This document shows, in pieces, positions 51,181-59,580 of a DNA stretch of 64,000 nucleotides; position 1 is the stretch's first letter; each line of letters starts with the position of its first letter. The notes under the pieces were generated by a model, which was given only the letters and a program-made list of their open reading frames with translations, ran no database searches and had not been told where the DNA came from. Source of the DNA: Desertibaculum subflavum (lineage in GTDB: Bacteria; Pseudomonadota; Alphaproteobacteria; Ferrovibrionales; Ferrovibrionaceae); contig QOZS01000003.1 in assembly GCA_003576705.1 (NCBI GenBank), positions 95,738 through 159,737 of the forward strand. Direction: 5' to 3'. The position numbers and the translations under genes were made by a program.

Positions 51181-51369
51181 GCGGCGCCCCCCACGCAGGC
51201 GATCGGCCGGATCGCCCGGGCCATTTGAGCGGCCCGGGCCCGGCGGCGCAACTTCACCGGCGAGGCTCGGCGGCGCGCCGGCGCCATCGACATGGAACCG
51301 AAGGCGCGATGCGGCGCTTCCTTCCCCACCGGCGCCCCCAACCGGGGCCGCCTTGTCCGGAGGTTCGCC

Positions 51370-51990
51370 ATGGCGCAACGCGCATCCGCATTCCTGCTCG
51401 CCGCCGCGCTGCTCGGCGCGACCGGCGCCGCTTCGGCTCAGCGAGATACCGGCCAGCAGGCACCGCCGCCCGCGCGCGACGCCGCACCGGCCGGCAACTA
51501 CCAAGACCCGCCGGTCTCGAGCCGCATCGACAACACCGCCGGATATCTCGGCCGCGAGTTCATCACCTCGCGCAGCGCGCGGATCTGGCGCGCGACCGAC
51601 CTGATCGGCCGGGACGCGGTGACGCGCGAGGGCGAGGAGGTCGGCGAGGTGAGGAACCTGCTGATCGACCCCGATCGGCGCGTGCTGGCGCTGGTAATCG
51701 AGTTCGGCGGCACGCTCGGCATCGGCGAGGAGCGCGTGGCGGTGCCGATGCGCGACGTCTCCGTGCTCGGCGCGGCCCCGCATGCCCGCAGCGGCGACCT
51801 GCAGGGCACCGCCGACATCGATCCCGGCGCTGCCACCACGACGAGCCCGCGCACCGAGCCGATGGTCAACGATCGCGGCACCGACGACGTGCCGCTCAAG
51901 GTGGTGATCAACCTGACCCGCGAACAGCTGGAACAGGCGCCGCGGTTCGAGGGCGACCCGATTCCGCGCAACTGGCCGCCCAAGGACTGA
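51370..51990 (+). CDS. Secreted PRC-barrel domain protein
   Basis: 206 residues from ATG 51370 with the CGGAGGTTCGCC site. A signal peptide (AFLLAAALLGATGAASAQRD) precedes a PRC barrel: IWRATDLIGRDAVTREGEEV, GEVRNLLIDPDRRVLALVIE and RVAVPMRDVSVLG. A disordered loop with Thr/Arg repeats follows, then LTREQLEQAPRFEGDP, and the end is basic-acidic (RNWPPKD). PRC barrels are often found in envelope or stress-linked proteins of alphaproteobacteria. The exact role is unknown. Confidence 0.85.
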   Translation: MAQRASAFLLAAALLGATGAASAQRDTGQQAPPPARDAAPAGNYQDPPVSSRIDNTAGYLGREFITSRSARIWRATDLIGRDAVTREGEEVGEVRNLLIDPDRRVLALVIEFGGTLGIGEERVAVPMRDVSVLGAAPHARSGDLQGTADIDPGAATTTSPRTEPMVNDRGTDDVPLKVVINLTREQLEQAPRFEGDPIPRNWPPKD

Positions 51991-52076
51991 TCCCCGCCGG
52001 CGCCGCTTAAGGCGCGCCGCCGAACGCGCTATCGTGGCGACCGGCTGTTGCCGGGCGAGGCGGGACGGCGGGCGGG

Positions 52077-52814
52077 ATGACGGACAGCACAGCACCGGAA
52101 GCTCACGCGGACCTCACCGAGGCCGAGCGCGCGCGCATCCGCGCCGAGATGCGCCACGCCATGATCGCCGCCGAGGCGATGCGGCCGGCGCCGCCAAGGC
52201 CCGCCCCTGACAAGCCCTGGCCGGAGCGGCTGCTCGGCATGCTGTCGAACGGCTTCGTGCTGCTGCTGATCGGCTCCGCCATCACCTCGTTCCTGGTGCC
52301 GCAATTCCAGCGCGCCTACGAGGCGCGCACGCGGGCGGCGGCGCAGCGCCAGGAGGTGTTCGCGCAGTTCCTGCTCTACAGCAACTCGATGCTGCAGGAA
52401 TACTACGCCGTCCTGCCGCTGACCTTGGAGCCGGAGATCGAGAAGGACACTTACGTGCAGGCGATGGGCGCGATCAGCGAGATCAAGCTCAAGCGCTACG
52501 ACGCCTATGCCAAGGTGCAGGCGCTGGCGGTGGTGTTCCGCGGCGACGACCTCGCCGCGCGCTCCGCCGTCGAGGCGGCGATCGAGGACTACGCGGTCAA
52601 GGTGAACCAGGCCTCGGCGGCGATCGACGACTGGCTGCGCGGGCTCTACTGCACGCCGGTCAAGCGCGCCGACAGCCCCTGCGCCCGGTTCGATCCGCTG
52701 TTCGACGGCCATCGCGCCTTCGGCACCGTGCAGGCGACGGTGCTCGACATCGTCAACCAGCGGTCGGACCAGGTGGCGGCGACCATCGCCGCCCATTTCC
52801 AGGCGTCACGCTGA
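52077..52814 (+). CDS. Hypothetical single-pass membrane protein
   Basis: 245 residues. After a charged N-terminus (ARIRAEMRHAMIAAEAMRPA) one hydrophobic helix is seen at about 57-76 (GFVLLLIGSAITSFLVPQFQ). It is followed by a coiled-coil-like region (AYEARTRAAAQRQEVFAQFL, EIKLKRYDAYAKVQALAVVF, AIEDYAVKVNQASAAIDDWL) and two Cys in LYCTPVKRADSPCARFDP that may form a disulfide. I do not recognise the family. It lies 13 bases before a secreted protein gene on the same strand. Confidence 0.65.
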   Translation: MTDSTAPEAHADLTEAERARIRAEMRHAMIAAEAMRPAPPRPAPDKPWPERLLGMLSNGFVLLLIGSAITSFLVPQFQRAYEARTRAAAQRQEVFAQFLLYSNSMLQEYYAVLPLTLEPEIEKDTYVQAMGAISEIKLKRYDAYAKVQALAVVFRGDDLAARSAVEAAIEDYAVKVNQASAAIDDWLRGLYCTPVKRADSPCARFDPLFDGHRAFGTVQATVLDIVNQRSDQVAATIAAHFQASR

Positions 52815-52827
52815 AGGGAGGTCGCGC

Positions 52828-53346
52828 ATGCGGAAAGCCGTTTCCTGTCTCGCCACCGCGGTGGCGCTGTCGGGCGCGCTGGCCCTGCCCGCGCTCGCCA
52901 ACGGCCGCTCGACGCCGCGCCCGGCCGGCACGGCGATCCTGACCGCGACCTGCGAGAGCCGTGCGGACGGCGCCAGGCTCGACATCGTGCGGCCCAGGCT
53001 CGCCGGTCTCGCGGTGCCGGAAGGCGCGCTGCTAGTCCGCGCCGACGGCGCCTTCGCGCCGATCTATCTCGACCTGATCAAGCGAATCGAGATCGACGAC
53101 GGCGTGGTGGCGGACGATGACGGCGCGGTCGCCGTGCAGCTCTACCGCGCCGATGCCGAGCCGATGGCGGGCAGCGCAACGCAGGCCAAGGTGCAGGGCG
53201 ACGACAAGAAGCCGATCCGGCTGCGCGGCTTCGCCCGCGACGGCGCGCGTGTCGAGATCGAGCTCGCGCAATGCCGGCGGATCGACTTCGCCATCGTCGG
53301 CGACGGCCCGGTGGACCGCCCGCCGCTCGGCGCCAAGGCGGATTGA
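52828..53346 (+). CDS. Secreted hypothetical protein
   Basis: 172 residues with a signal peptide (KAVSCLATAVALSGALALPA LAN). The mature part has two Cys (ATCESRADG and LAQCRRIDF), which may pair. It looks like a small beta-rich domain with GARLDIVRPRLAGLAVPEGA, YLDLIKRIEIDDGVVADDDG and AVQLYRADAEPMAGSATQAK. No known family was recognised. It begins 13 bases after the gene before, so the two are likely co-expressed. Confidence 0.65.
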   Translation: MRKAVSCLATAVALSGALALPALANGRSTPRPAGTAILTATCESRADGARLDIVRPRLAGLAVPEGALLVRADGAFAPIYLDLIKRIEIDDGVVADDDGAVAVQLYRADAEPMAGSATQAKVQGDDKKPIRLRGFARDGARVEIELAQCRRIDFAIVGDGPVDRPPLGAKAD

Positions 53347-53439
53347 GCGCGGCGGGTTCGCTTCGAGCGCGCTCGAAGCACGGCGCGTTCCGTGCGCCTA
53401 GCCTCCGCGCATCGCAACCGGTGCCGGAGGGCCAGACCG

Positions 53440-53769
53440 ATGATCACCTGCTTCATCCGCTACGAGATCGACCCGTTCAAGGTGGACGCCTATGAGCACT
53501 ACGCCCGCGCCTGGGGCCAGGCGATCCCCAAGGCCGGCGCCGACCTGATCGGCTATTACGCGCCGCATGAGGGCTCGGCCACGGTCGCCTACGGCGTCTA
53601 CAACATCGAAAGCCTCGCTGCCTACGAGGCCTATCGCACGCGGCTGCGCGACAGCGCGGCGGGCCGGGAGAACTATGCCTTCGCCAAGAAGGAGGGCTTC
53701 ATCAAGCGCGAGGACCGGCTGTTCCTGCGCCAGGTTTCCGCCCCGCACGCGCCGCTGATCAGGCCATAG
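53440..53769 (+). CDS. NIPSNAP family protein
   Basis: 109 residues, a single dimeric alpha-beta barrel: MITCFIRYEIDPFKVDAYEH, YARAWGQAIPKAGADLIGYY, VYNIESLAAYEAYRTRLRDS and NYAFAKKEGFIKREDRLFLR. The pattern EI(D)P.K...YE.YA and the final strand are typical for NIPSNAP. The site GCCGGAGGGCC supports the start. The molecular function of bacterial NIPSNAP proteins is not settled. Confidence 0.88.
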   Translation: MITCFIRYEIDPFKVDAYEHYARAWGQAIPKAGADLIGYYAPHEGSATVAYGVYNIESLAAYEAYRTRLRDSAAGRENYAFAKKEGFIKREDRLFLRQVSAPHAPLIRP

Positions 53770-53780
53770 TGATCCTGGCC

Positions 53781-54326
53781 CTAGAACCGGTGCGACAGGC
53801 GTAGGCCGATGCTGTCCATGCCCGGATTGGGATCGGCGAGATCGGCATTGGAGATGTGCTCGAAATAGAGCGAGATGCGGTTGCGCGGCGTGAACTGATA
53901 GCCGAGCTCGGCCGGGATATGGAACAGCACGCGGCTGCCCAGGTCCTTGTTCTTCCGGTCGCGGCTGAGCTCGCCGTCATGGATGGCGCCGCCGAGGCCG
54001 ATGCCGAAGAACACCTTGTCCCACAGCGCCTCCCAGCGCAGATCGAAATAGCCGTAATGGGTCCGGTTCTCGGTCGAGAACGTGCCGCCGAGCACCGGGC
54101 GGAGCGAGCCGCCCCAGAAATCGGTCAGCGAGCGGAAGGCCAGCTCGCCGTTCAGGGCGGCGCCGTCCTCGACGTCGTCGGCGGCGACGATGGCGATGTC
54201 GTGCTGCAGCAGGCCGAGGCGCAGCTCGTAAATCAGGGGCGCGGCGTCCCGCTCCTGCGCGGCGGCGGTGAGCGGCAGCGCCACCATGGCGGCCACGGTG
54301 AGCAAGCGAAGCAGGCTCTTCGGCAT
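53781..54326 (-). CDS. pagL: PagL-type lipid A 3-O-deacylase
   Basis: Outer-membrane beta-barrel acyl-ester hydrolase removing the 3-O chain from lipid A. 181 residues with a signal peptide (LLTVAAMVALPLTAAAQERD). The catalytic His-Ser motif is in YFEHISNADLADP, the PagL/AAH signature HxSNA. Barrel strands alternate (FEIRLGLLQHDIAIVAADDV-like, GTFSTENRTHYGYFDLRWEA, RNRISLYFEHISN) and the protein ends in Phe, the usual outer-membrane signal. Length is right. The neighbouring genes give no LPS context. Confidence 0.9.
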   Translation of the reverse strand: MPKSLLRLLTVAAMVALPLTAAAQERDAAPLIYELRLGLLQHDIAIVAADDVEDGAALNGELAFRSLTDFWGGSLRPVLGGTFSTENRTHYGYFDLRWEALWDKVFFGIGLGGAIHDGELSRDRKNKDLGSRVLFHIPAELGYQFTPRNRISLYFEHISNADLADPNPGMDSIGLRLSHRF

Positions 54327-54389
54327 GGTTTGCGATCTCCGGCCCGGGTCTAAACGCGCGAAGCGCGCTTTGGTTGCCGGCGCGCGCGG

Positions 54390-55319
54390 TCAGGCCGGGC
54401 GGCGGCGGAACAGGCCGACGGCGGTGAGCAGGCCGATGGTAACCAGGACGAGGCCGGCGATCTGGGCCGCATTCGGCCATTCGCCGACGATCGGGATGCC
54501 GAGCAGCACGGCGATGGCCGGCACCACGGCCGGAAACAGCACGGCGCGGCTGACCCCGAGCAGGGCGACGGCGCGGCTATAGGCGATCAGGGTCAGGGCG
54601 CCCTGCACCACCCCCTGGACCAGGCCCTGCAGCGCCAGCGCGCCGGCCGGAAGCGCGGCCAGGTGATCGAAGCCCTGCAAGGCGAGATAGGCCGGCACGG
54701 TGACGGCGCAGGACAGCACCGAGACCACGGCGGTCGCCCGCAGCGCCTCGAGCCGCCAATGCCGCAGCAGCAGCGTGAAGCCGGCCCAGAGCACGCTGGA
54801 GGCGAAAAACAGCAAGTCGCCGATCCAGGCCCGGCCGCCGCCGGTGACCAAGCCCTCGCCGCCGAGCGCCAGGATACCGACCAGCACCAGCGCCGCGCCG
54901 GCGAGATGGGCGCGCGTCAGCCGCTCGCCGAGCAGCCAGGCGGCGCCGATGGTGGAGAGGATGGTGACGGTCGAGGGCGCGATCACCGCGCCATGGGCGA
55001 GCGGCGCGAAGCGATAGCCGCCGATCTGCAGCAGCGCGAAGAGCGGCCCGCCGAACAGCAGCAGCGCGAGCCCGCGCCGCCAGCCGATGCCGGCCAGATC
55101 GCAGAGGCCCCAGCGCAGCAGGAAGGGAAGCAGCAGGAGGCCGGCGACGCCGAACCGCATCAGCACCAGGTCTTCCGGCGCGAGGCCGCCGACGATGCCG
55201 GCGCGGGCGACGGCGAAGGCGAGCGCCGCCCCGATCGCCATCATCAATCCGTTGGCATAGCCCAAGCGCTCGTCGCGTGCCGCGCGGCGGGCCGCTTCGC
55301 CCGCCGTCTCACTCGTCAT
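54390..55319 (-). CDS. EamA/DMT-family transporter
   Basis: 309 residues, ten helices in two EamA halves: GLMMAIGAALAFAVARAGIV, MRFGVAGLLLLPFLLRWGLC, GAVIAPSTVTILSTIGAAWL and LGERLTRAHLAGAALVLVGI in the first. AWIGDLLFFASSVLWAGFTL and LLGVSRAVLFPAVVPAIAVL follow in the second. Export of a small metabolite is typical; cargo is unknown. It lies 63 bases downstream of the divergent-strand context of pagL, same direction, possibly co-transcribed with it. Confidence 0.9.
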   Translation of the reverse strand: MTSETAGEAARRAARDERLGYANGLMMAIGAALAFAVARAGIVGGLAPEDLVLMRFGVAGLLLLPFLLRWGLCDLAGIGWRRGLALLLFGGPLFALLQIGGYRFAPLAHGAVIAPSTVTILSTIGAAWLLGERLTRAHLAGAALVLVGILALGGEGLVTGGGRAWIGDLLFFASSVLWAGFTLLLRHWRLEALRATAVVSVLSCAVTVPAYLALQGFDHLAALPAGALALQGLVQGVVQGALTLIAYSRAVALLGVSRAVLFPAVVPAIAVLLGIPIVGEWPNAAQIAGLVLVTIGLLTAVGLFRRRPA

Positions 55320-55502
55320 GCATCACGCGCACCACGCCCGATATCCTTGCAACCGCGCCACATTGGACGCGAGTTCGGTCCCGCCGCCCAATGCCGAGGG
55401 CGCATGGGTTCCATCCAGCCGCGGGACAGGCCCGAGGGTTGGAGCGTGACGCGGGCGTGTTAGGCTTTGTACGACTCTCGGCTGGCGCGAAGGGGAGGGC
55501 GA

Positions 55503-56570
55503 ATGGCAGAGATCCTGGCCCTCGGGCTGACGCACTACCCGCCGCTCTGCCTCGACGATGCCAATATGGCGGGCATCCTCGGCTGGACCCTGGACGACCC
55601 GGCGATCCCGGCGGCGGCGAAGGACCCGGCGAACTGGCCGGCGGCGATGCGGGCCGAATGGGGCGCGGATCGCGGCGCCACGGCGGCGGCCGCGCATCGC
55701 GCCGCACTGGTGAGCGGCTTCGAGCAGCTGCGCGCCGCGCTCGACGCCTTCGCACCCGATGCGGTGGTGATCTTCGGCGACGACCAGTACGAGAATTTCA
55801 AGGAGGACGTGATCCCGGCCTTCACCGTCTGCGCCTATGGCGACCTCGAGGTCAGGCCCTGGGCGCAGGTGAAGGATTCCGGCGCCATCGGCGGCAAGCC
55901 CAATGTGTGGCGCGAAGGCCCGGATTTCGGCTTCACCCTGAAAGGCCGGCCCGATATCGCCCGGCAGCTGGCAACCGGCATGATCGAGGCCGGCATCGAC
56001 GCCGCCTATGCCTACCAGCCGCTGCACCATCCCGGCATCGCGCATGCCTTCCTCAACGCGGTGCTGTTCCTCGACTATCACCGCCAGGGCTTCCCCTATC
56101 CGGTGATCTGCGTGCCGCTCAACTGCTATGGCCGGCGGGTGATCTCGACGCGCGGCTTTCTCTCGCGCTTCGATGCGCCGGTGGATCCCGATCCGCCCTC
56201 GCCCTCGCCGAAGCGCTTCATGGAGATGGGCGCGGCGGCGGCGCGTGCCTTAAGCGCCAGCCCGTGGCGCATCGCGATGATCGCGTCCTCCAGCTGGTCG
56301 CATGCCTTCCTGTGCGACTGGACCTGGCGGCTGCGCCCCGATACCGATGCCGACCGCCGGCTCTACGACGCGCTCAGCCGCAGCGATTTCGCGCTGTGGC
56401 GCGCCACGACGCTGCAGCAGGTCGAAACTGCCGGCCAGCACGAGGTGCTGAACTGGTTCGCGCTGATGGGCGCGGTCGAGGCGATCGGGGCGCCGCTGGC
56501 CTGGAGCCGTTTCGTCGAGACCCACGTGTTCAATTCGAACAAGGTGTTCGCGCAGTGGGAGCCCGCATGA
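55503..56570 (+). CDS. LigB-type extradiol dioxygenase family protein
   Basis: 355 residues, class III extradiol dioxygenase (protocatechuate 4,5-dioxygenase LigB-like). Seen: LALGLTHYPPLCLDDANMAG with the first metal His, DAVVIFGDDQYENFKEDVIP, YAYQPLHHPGIAHAFLNAVL with further His, the strand FPYPVICVPLNCYGRRVIST and IAMIASSSWSHAFLCDWTWR. The C-terminal helix is TAGQHEVLNWFALMGAVEAI. Family members cleave aromatic rings with Fe(II). Its substrate is unclear because no ring-cleavage pathway genes are near. A good GGGAGGGCGA site supports the start. Confidence 0.85.
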   Translation: MAEILALGLTHYPPLCLDDANMAGILGWTLDDPAIPAAAKDPANWPAAMRAEWGADRGATAAAAHRAALVSGFEQLRAALDAFAPDAVVIFGDDQYENFKEDVIPAFTVCAYGDLEVRPWAQVKDSGAIGGKPNVWREGPDFGFTLKGRPDIARQLATGMIEAGIDAAYAYQPLHHPGIAHAFLNAVLFLDYHRQGFPYPVICVPLNCYGRRVISTRGFLSRFDAPVDPDPPSPSPKRFMEMGAAAARALSASPWRIAMIASSSWSHAFLCDWTWRLRPDTDADRRLYDALSRSDFALWRATTLQQVETAGQHEVLNWFALMGAVEAIGAPLAWSRFVETHVFNSNKVFAQWEPA

Positions 56571-56617
56571 TGGGGGAGCCGGCATGACGGGGGAGCCCGC
56601 TTAATGCGGGCGGCGAC

Positions 56618-57115
56618 ATGCTGATCGTGCTGGGCGGGCTGCCAGGCACGGGCAAGACGACGCTCGCACGCGCCCTGGCGAGGCGGCTCGGCGCGCTGCA
56701 CCTGCGCATCGACACCATCGAACAGATGTTGAAATCGGCCGCGGTGCTGAAGGACGAGCTTGGGCCCGCCGGCTATCTCGTCGCCTATGCGCTGGCGGAG
56801 GAGAACCTGCGCCTCGGCGCGAGGGTGATCGCCGATTCGGTGAACAGCATCGGCATCACCCGCGAAGCCTGGCGCGCGGTGGCGGCGCGGGCCGGCGTGC
56901 CAGCGTTCGAGGTCGAGCTGCGCTGTTCCGATCCCCTTCTGCACCGGCAGCGAGTGGAAACCCGCGCGGCCGACATCCCCGGCCACCGCCTGCCGCGCTG
57001 GGCGGATGTGGTCGCGCGGCCATGGGAGCCGTGGTCGGCGGATCTGGTGGTCGACACCGGCAACCTCTCCATCGAGGCGGCTTGCGATGCCGTGATCGCG
57101 CAGCTCGAAGGTTGA
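56618..57115 (+). CDS. P-loop ATPase/kinase-like protein
   Basis: 165 residues with Walker A in MLIVLGGLPGTGKTTLARAL and a second region LRIDTIEQMLKSAAVLKDEL, where an Asp follows strand two. RVIADSVNSIGITREAWRAV and EVELRCSDPLLHRQRVETRA hold a lid Arg typical of small-molecule kinases. Length and order resemble the AAA_33/gluconate-kinase-like proteins of antibiotic or small-molecule phosphorylation. The substrate is unknown. It follows the dioxygenase gene after 47 bases. Confidence 0.85.
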   Translation: MLIVLGGLPGTGKTTLARALARRLGALHLRIDTIEQMLKSAAVLKDELGPAGYLVAYALAEENLRLGARVIADSVNSIGITREAWRAVAARAGVPAFEVELRCSDPLLHRQRVETRAADIPGHRLPRWADVVARPWEPWSADLVVDTGNLSIEAACDAVIAQLEG

Positions 57116-57122
57116 GACCCGG

Positions 57123-57419
57123 TCAGGCCGCGGCGACGTCGGTATCGCCGATCCAGCGGACCACTTCGGCCGGCGGGTCGCCGTCCTGCCGCGCGGGTAG
57201 GATGAAGGTCACCGCCGCCCGGCTGCCCTGCTCTTCCAGCGCGGCCAGGAAGGCGGCGGCGCCCGGCGGCCGCAGATGCCGGATGGCCTGAACCAGCAGC
57301 GTGCGCCAGCCGTCATCCGGCCGGATCGCCGCGGCGCGCAAGATGGTTTCGGGCAACGCGACCTTGAGCGTCGGTTGGCTGGCGCCCGCCGTCACTTGCA
57401 ACTCTGCATATCCTGTCAT
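57123..57419 (-). CDS. Small hypothetical protein
   Basis: 98 residues from ATG 57419, preceded by AAGGGGTGCGAC. It contains LQVTAGASQPTLKVALPETI, GWRTLLVQAIRHLRPPGAAA and FLAALEEQGSRAAVTFILPA, a strand-helix-strand layout like small PilZ or DNA-binding-fold proteins. I do not recognise it. It is convergent with the kinase-like gene, 7 bases apart. Confidence 0.6.
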   Translation of the reverse strand: MTGYAELQVTAGASQPTLKVALPETILRAAAIRPDDGWRTLLVQAIRHLRPPGAAAFLAALEEQGSRAAVTFILPARQDGDPPAEVVRWIGDTDVAAA

Positions 57420-57596
57420 GTCGCACCCCTTGGCCCGCCGATCGCGTCGATAAAACCGGCAGCAGCGACAGCCGGTTCCGCGCCGCAGCAAAAATAGTTC
57501 AAGGCCCGCCGGCACCTAAGCCCTGCGCGCCACATCGCGGGCCTGGCCGCCGCCCGCTTCACCATTAGTTGAACTTTGGCGCCCAGGATTCGCGGC

Positions 57597-58241
57597 ATGT
57601 CGCAGGCGTCCGCGCTGACCAGCTTGCATATCGACCTGTATCGCTACTGGCAGGGCCGCCGCCGGGACGGGCTGCTGCCGGGGCGAGCCGATATCAATCC
57701 GGCAGAGATCGTGCCGCTGTTGCCGCACCTTTCGCTGGTGGACATCGTCGGCGGCCGGTTCCGCTATCGCCTGGCCGGGACCCGGGTGGTGGAGGATACC
57801 GGGCGCGAGCTGACCGGCGCCTATATCGGCGCGTCGGTGCAGCCGCCGGAATATGCGGCGGCGATCTGCGCCGTCTACGAACATGCCCGAACCAGGGCGG
57901 TGCCGATCTTTGCCCAGGGCGGCTATCGCACGCCGGCCGGCGCGGTGCACTCGGTCTCCCGCCTGCTGCTGCCGCTCGCCGCCGACGGCGTGAATGTGGA
58001 CATGATGATCGTGTCCCGGGTGGCGCATTATCCCGACCCGAGCGCGGTCGGCATCGACTGGCTCGGCGCCGCCGACGGGACGGTCGAGGGCTTCGTCGAG
58101 ATCGGCTCCGAGGCCGAGGCCGCGGAGCGGGCTGCGGCCTGGGAAGCCAGGTGCATCGTGCTGCGCGAGCGCAGCCGGCTGCTCACCGCATCGCCGGCGG
58201 ACCAGCGCTTCCGCCAGGCCCTGCTCGACCCGGAGAGCTAA
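57597..58241 (+). CDS. PAS domain protein (PAS_5 type)
   Basis: 214 residues with a single PAS-like domain as in alphaproteobacterial PAS_5 (PF07310) proteins. HIDLYRYWQGRRRDGLLPGR opens it, then IVPLLPHLSLVDIVGGRFRY, RLAGTRVVEDTGRELTGAYI, YAAAICAVYEHARTRAVPIF and SRLLLPLAADGVNVDMMIVS. No output domain is fused. These are usually stand-alone sensors with unidentified ligand. It shares 4 bases with the convergent gene. Confidence 0.85.
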   Translation: MSQASALTSLHIDLYRYWQGRRRDGLLPGRADINPAEIVPLLPHLSLVDIVGGRFRYRLAGTRVVEDTGRELTGAYIGASVQPPEYAAAICAVYEHARTRAVPIFAQGGYRTPAGAVHSVSRLLLPLAADGVNVDMMIVSRVAHYPDPSAVGIDWLGAADGTVEGFVEIGSEAEAAERAAAWEARCIVLRERSRLLTASPADQRFRQALLDPES

Positions 58242-58495
58242 CGGCGCCGCGGCGTGCGGCGGCGCGGCTCGCAGGCGAGCTCGGCATGGCCGCCGAGCCG
58301 GGCGTCGAAAGGCCGGCGGTCGTGCAGCGGGCTGAAATCCGGCTCGCTGTAGCGGTAGCGCTCGTCGATATCGTCGTCGCCGCCATAGCCGCCGCGCGGG
58401 CTCTCCGGCGGACGATCCTCCGGCAGCACGACCTCCTCGTAAAGTGGCTTGGGTGCGGGCCGATCCGGTGCGGCGTGGCGGGCTTTGCGGGCCAT
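58238..58495 (-). CDS. Small disordered hypothetical protein
   Basis: 85 residues starting MARKARHAAPDRPAPKPLYE. Low-complexity content: Pro/Arg/Glu-rich with GGYGGDDDIDERYRYSEPD in the centre and a basic end (ACEPRRRTPRRR). No domain is recognised. It begins 2 bases after the CBS gene stop in the same direction, so it may be co-translated with it. It overlaps the convergent PAS gene by 4 bases. Confidence 0.6.
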   Translation of the reverse strand: MARKARHAAPDRPAPKPLYEEVVLPEDRPPESPRGGYGGDDDIDERYRYSEPDFSPLHDRRPFDARLGGHAELACEPRRRTPRRR

Positions 58496-58497
58496 GG

Positions 58498-58899
58498 TCA
58501 GGACACCTTCCGGTCGTCCCGCGCCGGCTCGATCACCGGCGTGGCGGCGAGGTCGCTCAGCGAAACGATGCCGACCAGGCGCTTGTCCCGGCTCAGCACC
58601 GGCAGCCGGCGCACCTGGAGCATGGCGATGTTGCGCGCGAGGTCGTCGATCGTCTCGTCCTCGTAGACGTATTTGACGTCGCGCGTCATCACCTCCGCCA
58701 CCGGGCAGTCGGGGCCGCGGCCGGCCGCCACGGCGCGCACGGCGATATCGCGGTCGGTCAGCATGCCGACCAGCCGGTCGCCCTCGCCGACCGGGAGCGC
58801 GCCGGCCTCGATCTCGGCCATCAGACGGGCGGCATGCTGAACGGTATCGGTCGGGCGCGCGAGGCGCACCTCGCGGGACATGATTTCGGCGATGCGCAT
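58498..58899 (-). CDS. CBS-domain pair protein
   Basis: 133 residues from ATG 58899 (AGGAG at spacing 9). Two CBS domains in a Bateman module: MRIAEIMSREVRLARPTDTV, LMAEIEAGALPVGEGDRLVG and MLTDRDIAVRAVAAGRGPD form the first. VAEVMTRDVKYVYEDETIDD, LQVRRLPVLSRDKRLVGIVS and LSDLAATPVIEP form the second. Adenine-nucleotide binding and regulation of another protein are expected. There is no Fnr-type box upstream, although such proteins are often in hypoxia regulons. Confidence 0.92.
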   Translation of the reverse strand: MRIAEIMSREVRLARPTDTVQHAARLMAEIEAGALPVGEGDRLVGMLTDRDIAVRAVAAGRGPDCPVAEVMTRDVKYVYEDETIDDLARNIAMLQVRRLPVLSRDKRLVGIVSLSDLAATPVIEPARDDRKVS

Positions 58900-59006
58900 G
58901 ACCATCCACTCCTGACGAGAATGCCTCGTTGAGCCAACGGGCCATGGGGGACATGGTTCCGGGCCGCGTGCGCAACTTCCGGGCCGATTTCCGCGTTTTG
59001 CGCGGC

Positions 59007-59525
59007 ATGCTCGAATGGCTGACGCAGATCTGGGAAAGTCTGGACGGCGAAACGCGCGAGGCATTGGTCAGGCTCAGCGCGGCCTGCCTGGTCGGCATCC
59101 TGCTCGGCATCAACCGCGACATGAACGGCAAGCCGACGGGCATGCGCACGCTCGGCCTCGTTGCGCTGGGTGCCGCCGCGATCTCGACCGGCACGGTGCA
59201 TTATGCCGGGCTCGACCAGCATCCGGACGCGCTCTCCCGCGTGGTGCAGGGCCTGATCCAGGGCGTGCTGACCGGGGTCGGCTTCATCGGCGCCGGCGTC
59301 ATCCTACGCGACGGCAAGGCGCTGGACGTGCGCGGGCTGACCACGGCGGCGACGGTCTGGGTCACCGCCTCGCTCGGCGTCGCCTGCGGCGTCGGCGCCT
59401 GGTCGACGGTGCTGATCGGTACCGCGCTCGCGCTGCTTCTTCTGGCGGTGCTGAAGCCGGTCGAGCGCTGGCTCGGCATGGGCGACGAGAATCTGAAGCG
59501 GCGCAACGGCAACGGCGACGGTTGA
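59007..59525 (+). CDS. MgtC/SapB family membrane protein
   Basis: 172 residues from ATG 59007; an upstream start at 58944 adds 21 residues. The family region LVRLSAACLVGILLGINRDM, NGKPTGMRTLGLVALGAAAI, GVLTGVGFIGAGVILRDGKA and TTAATVWVTASLGVACGVGA includes the GLRTH..V-like and GFIGAGVI segments. Five helices are expected. MgtC is linked to Mg2+ and membrane-potential stress; many homologues have no proven function. It lies divergently to the CBS gene. Confidence 0.92.
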   Translation: MLEWLTQIWESLDGETREALVRLSAACLVGILLGINRDMNGKPTGMRTLGLVALGAAAISTGTVHYAGLDQHPDALSRVVQGLIQGVLTGVGFIGAGVILRDGKALDVRGLTTAATVWVTASLGVACGVGAWSTVLIGTALALLLLAVLKPVERWLGMGDENLKRRNGNGDG

Positions 59526-59580
59526 GGCGCTGGACTTCGGCCCCGCGCCAAGGCGAAATCGGCGGCGGAAGGAATCGCAT

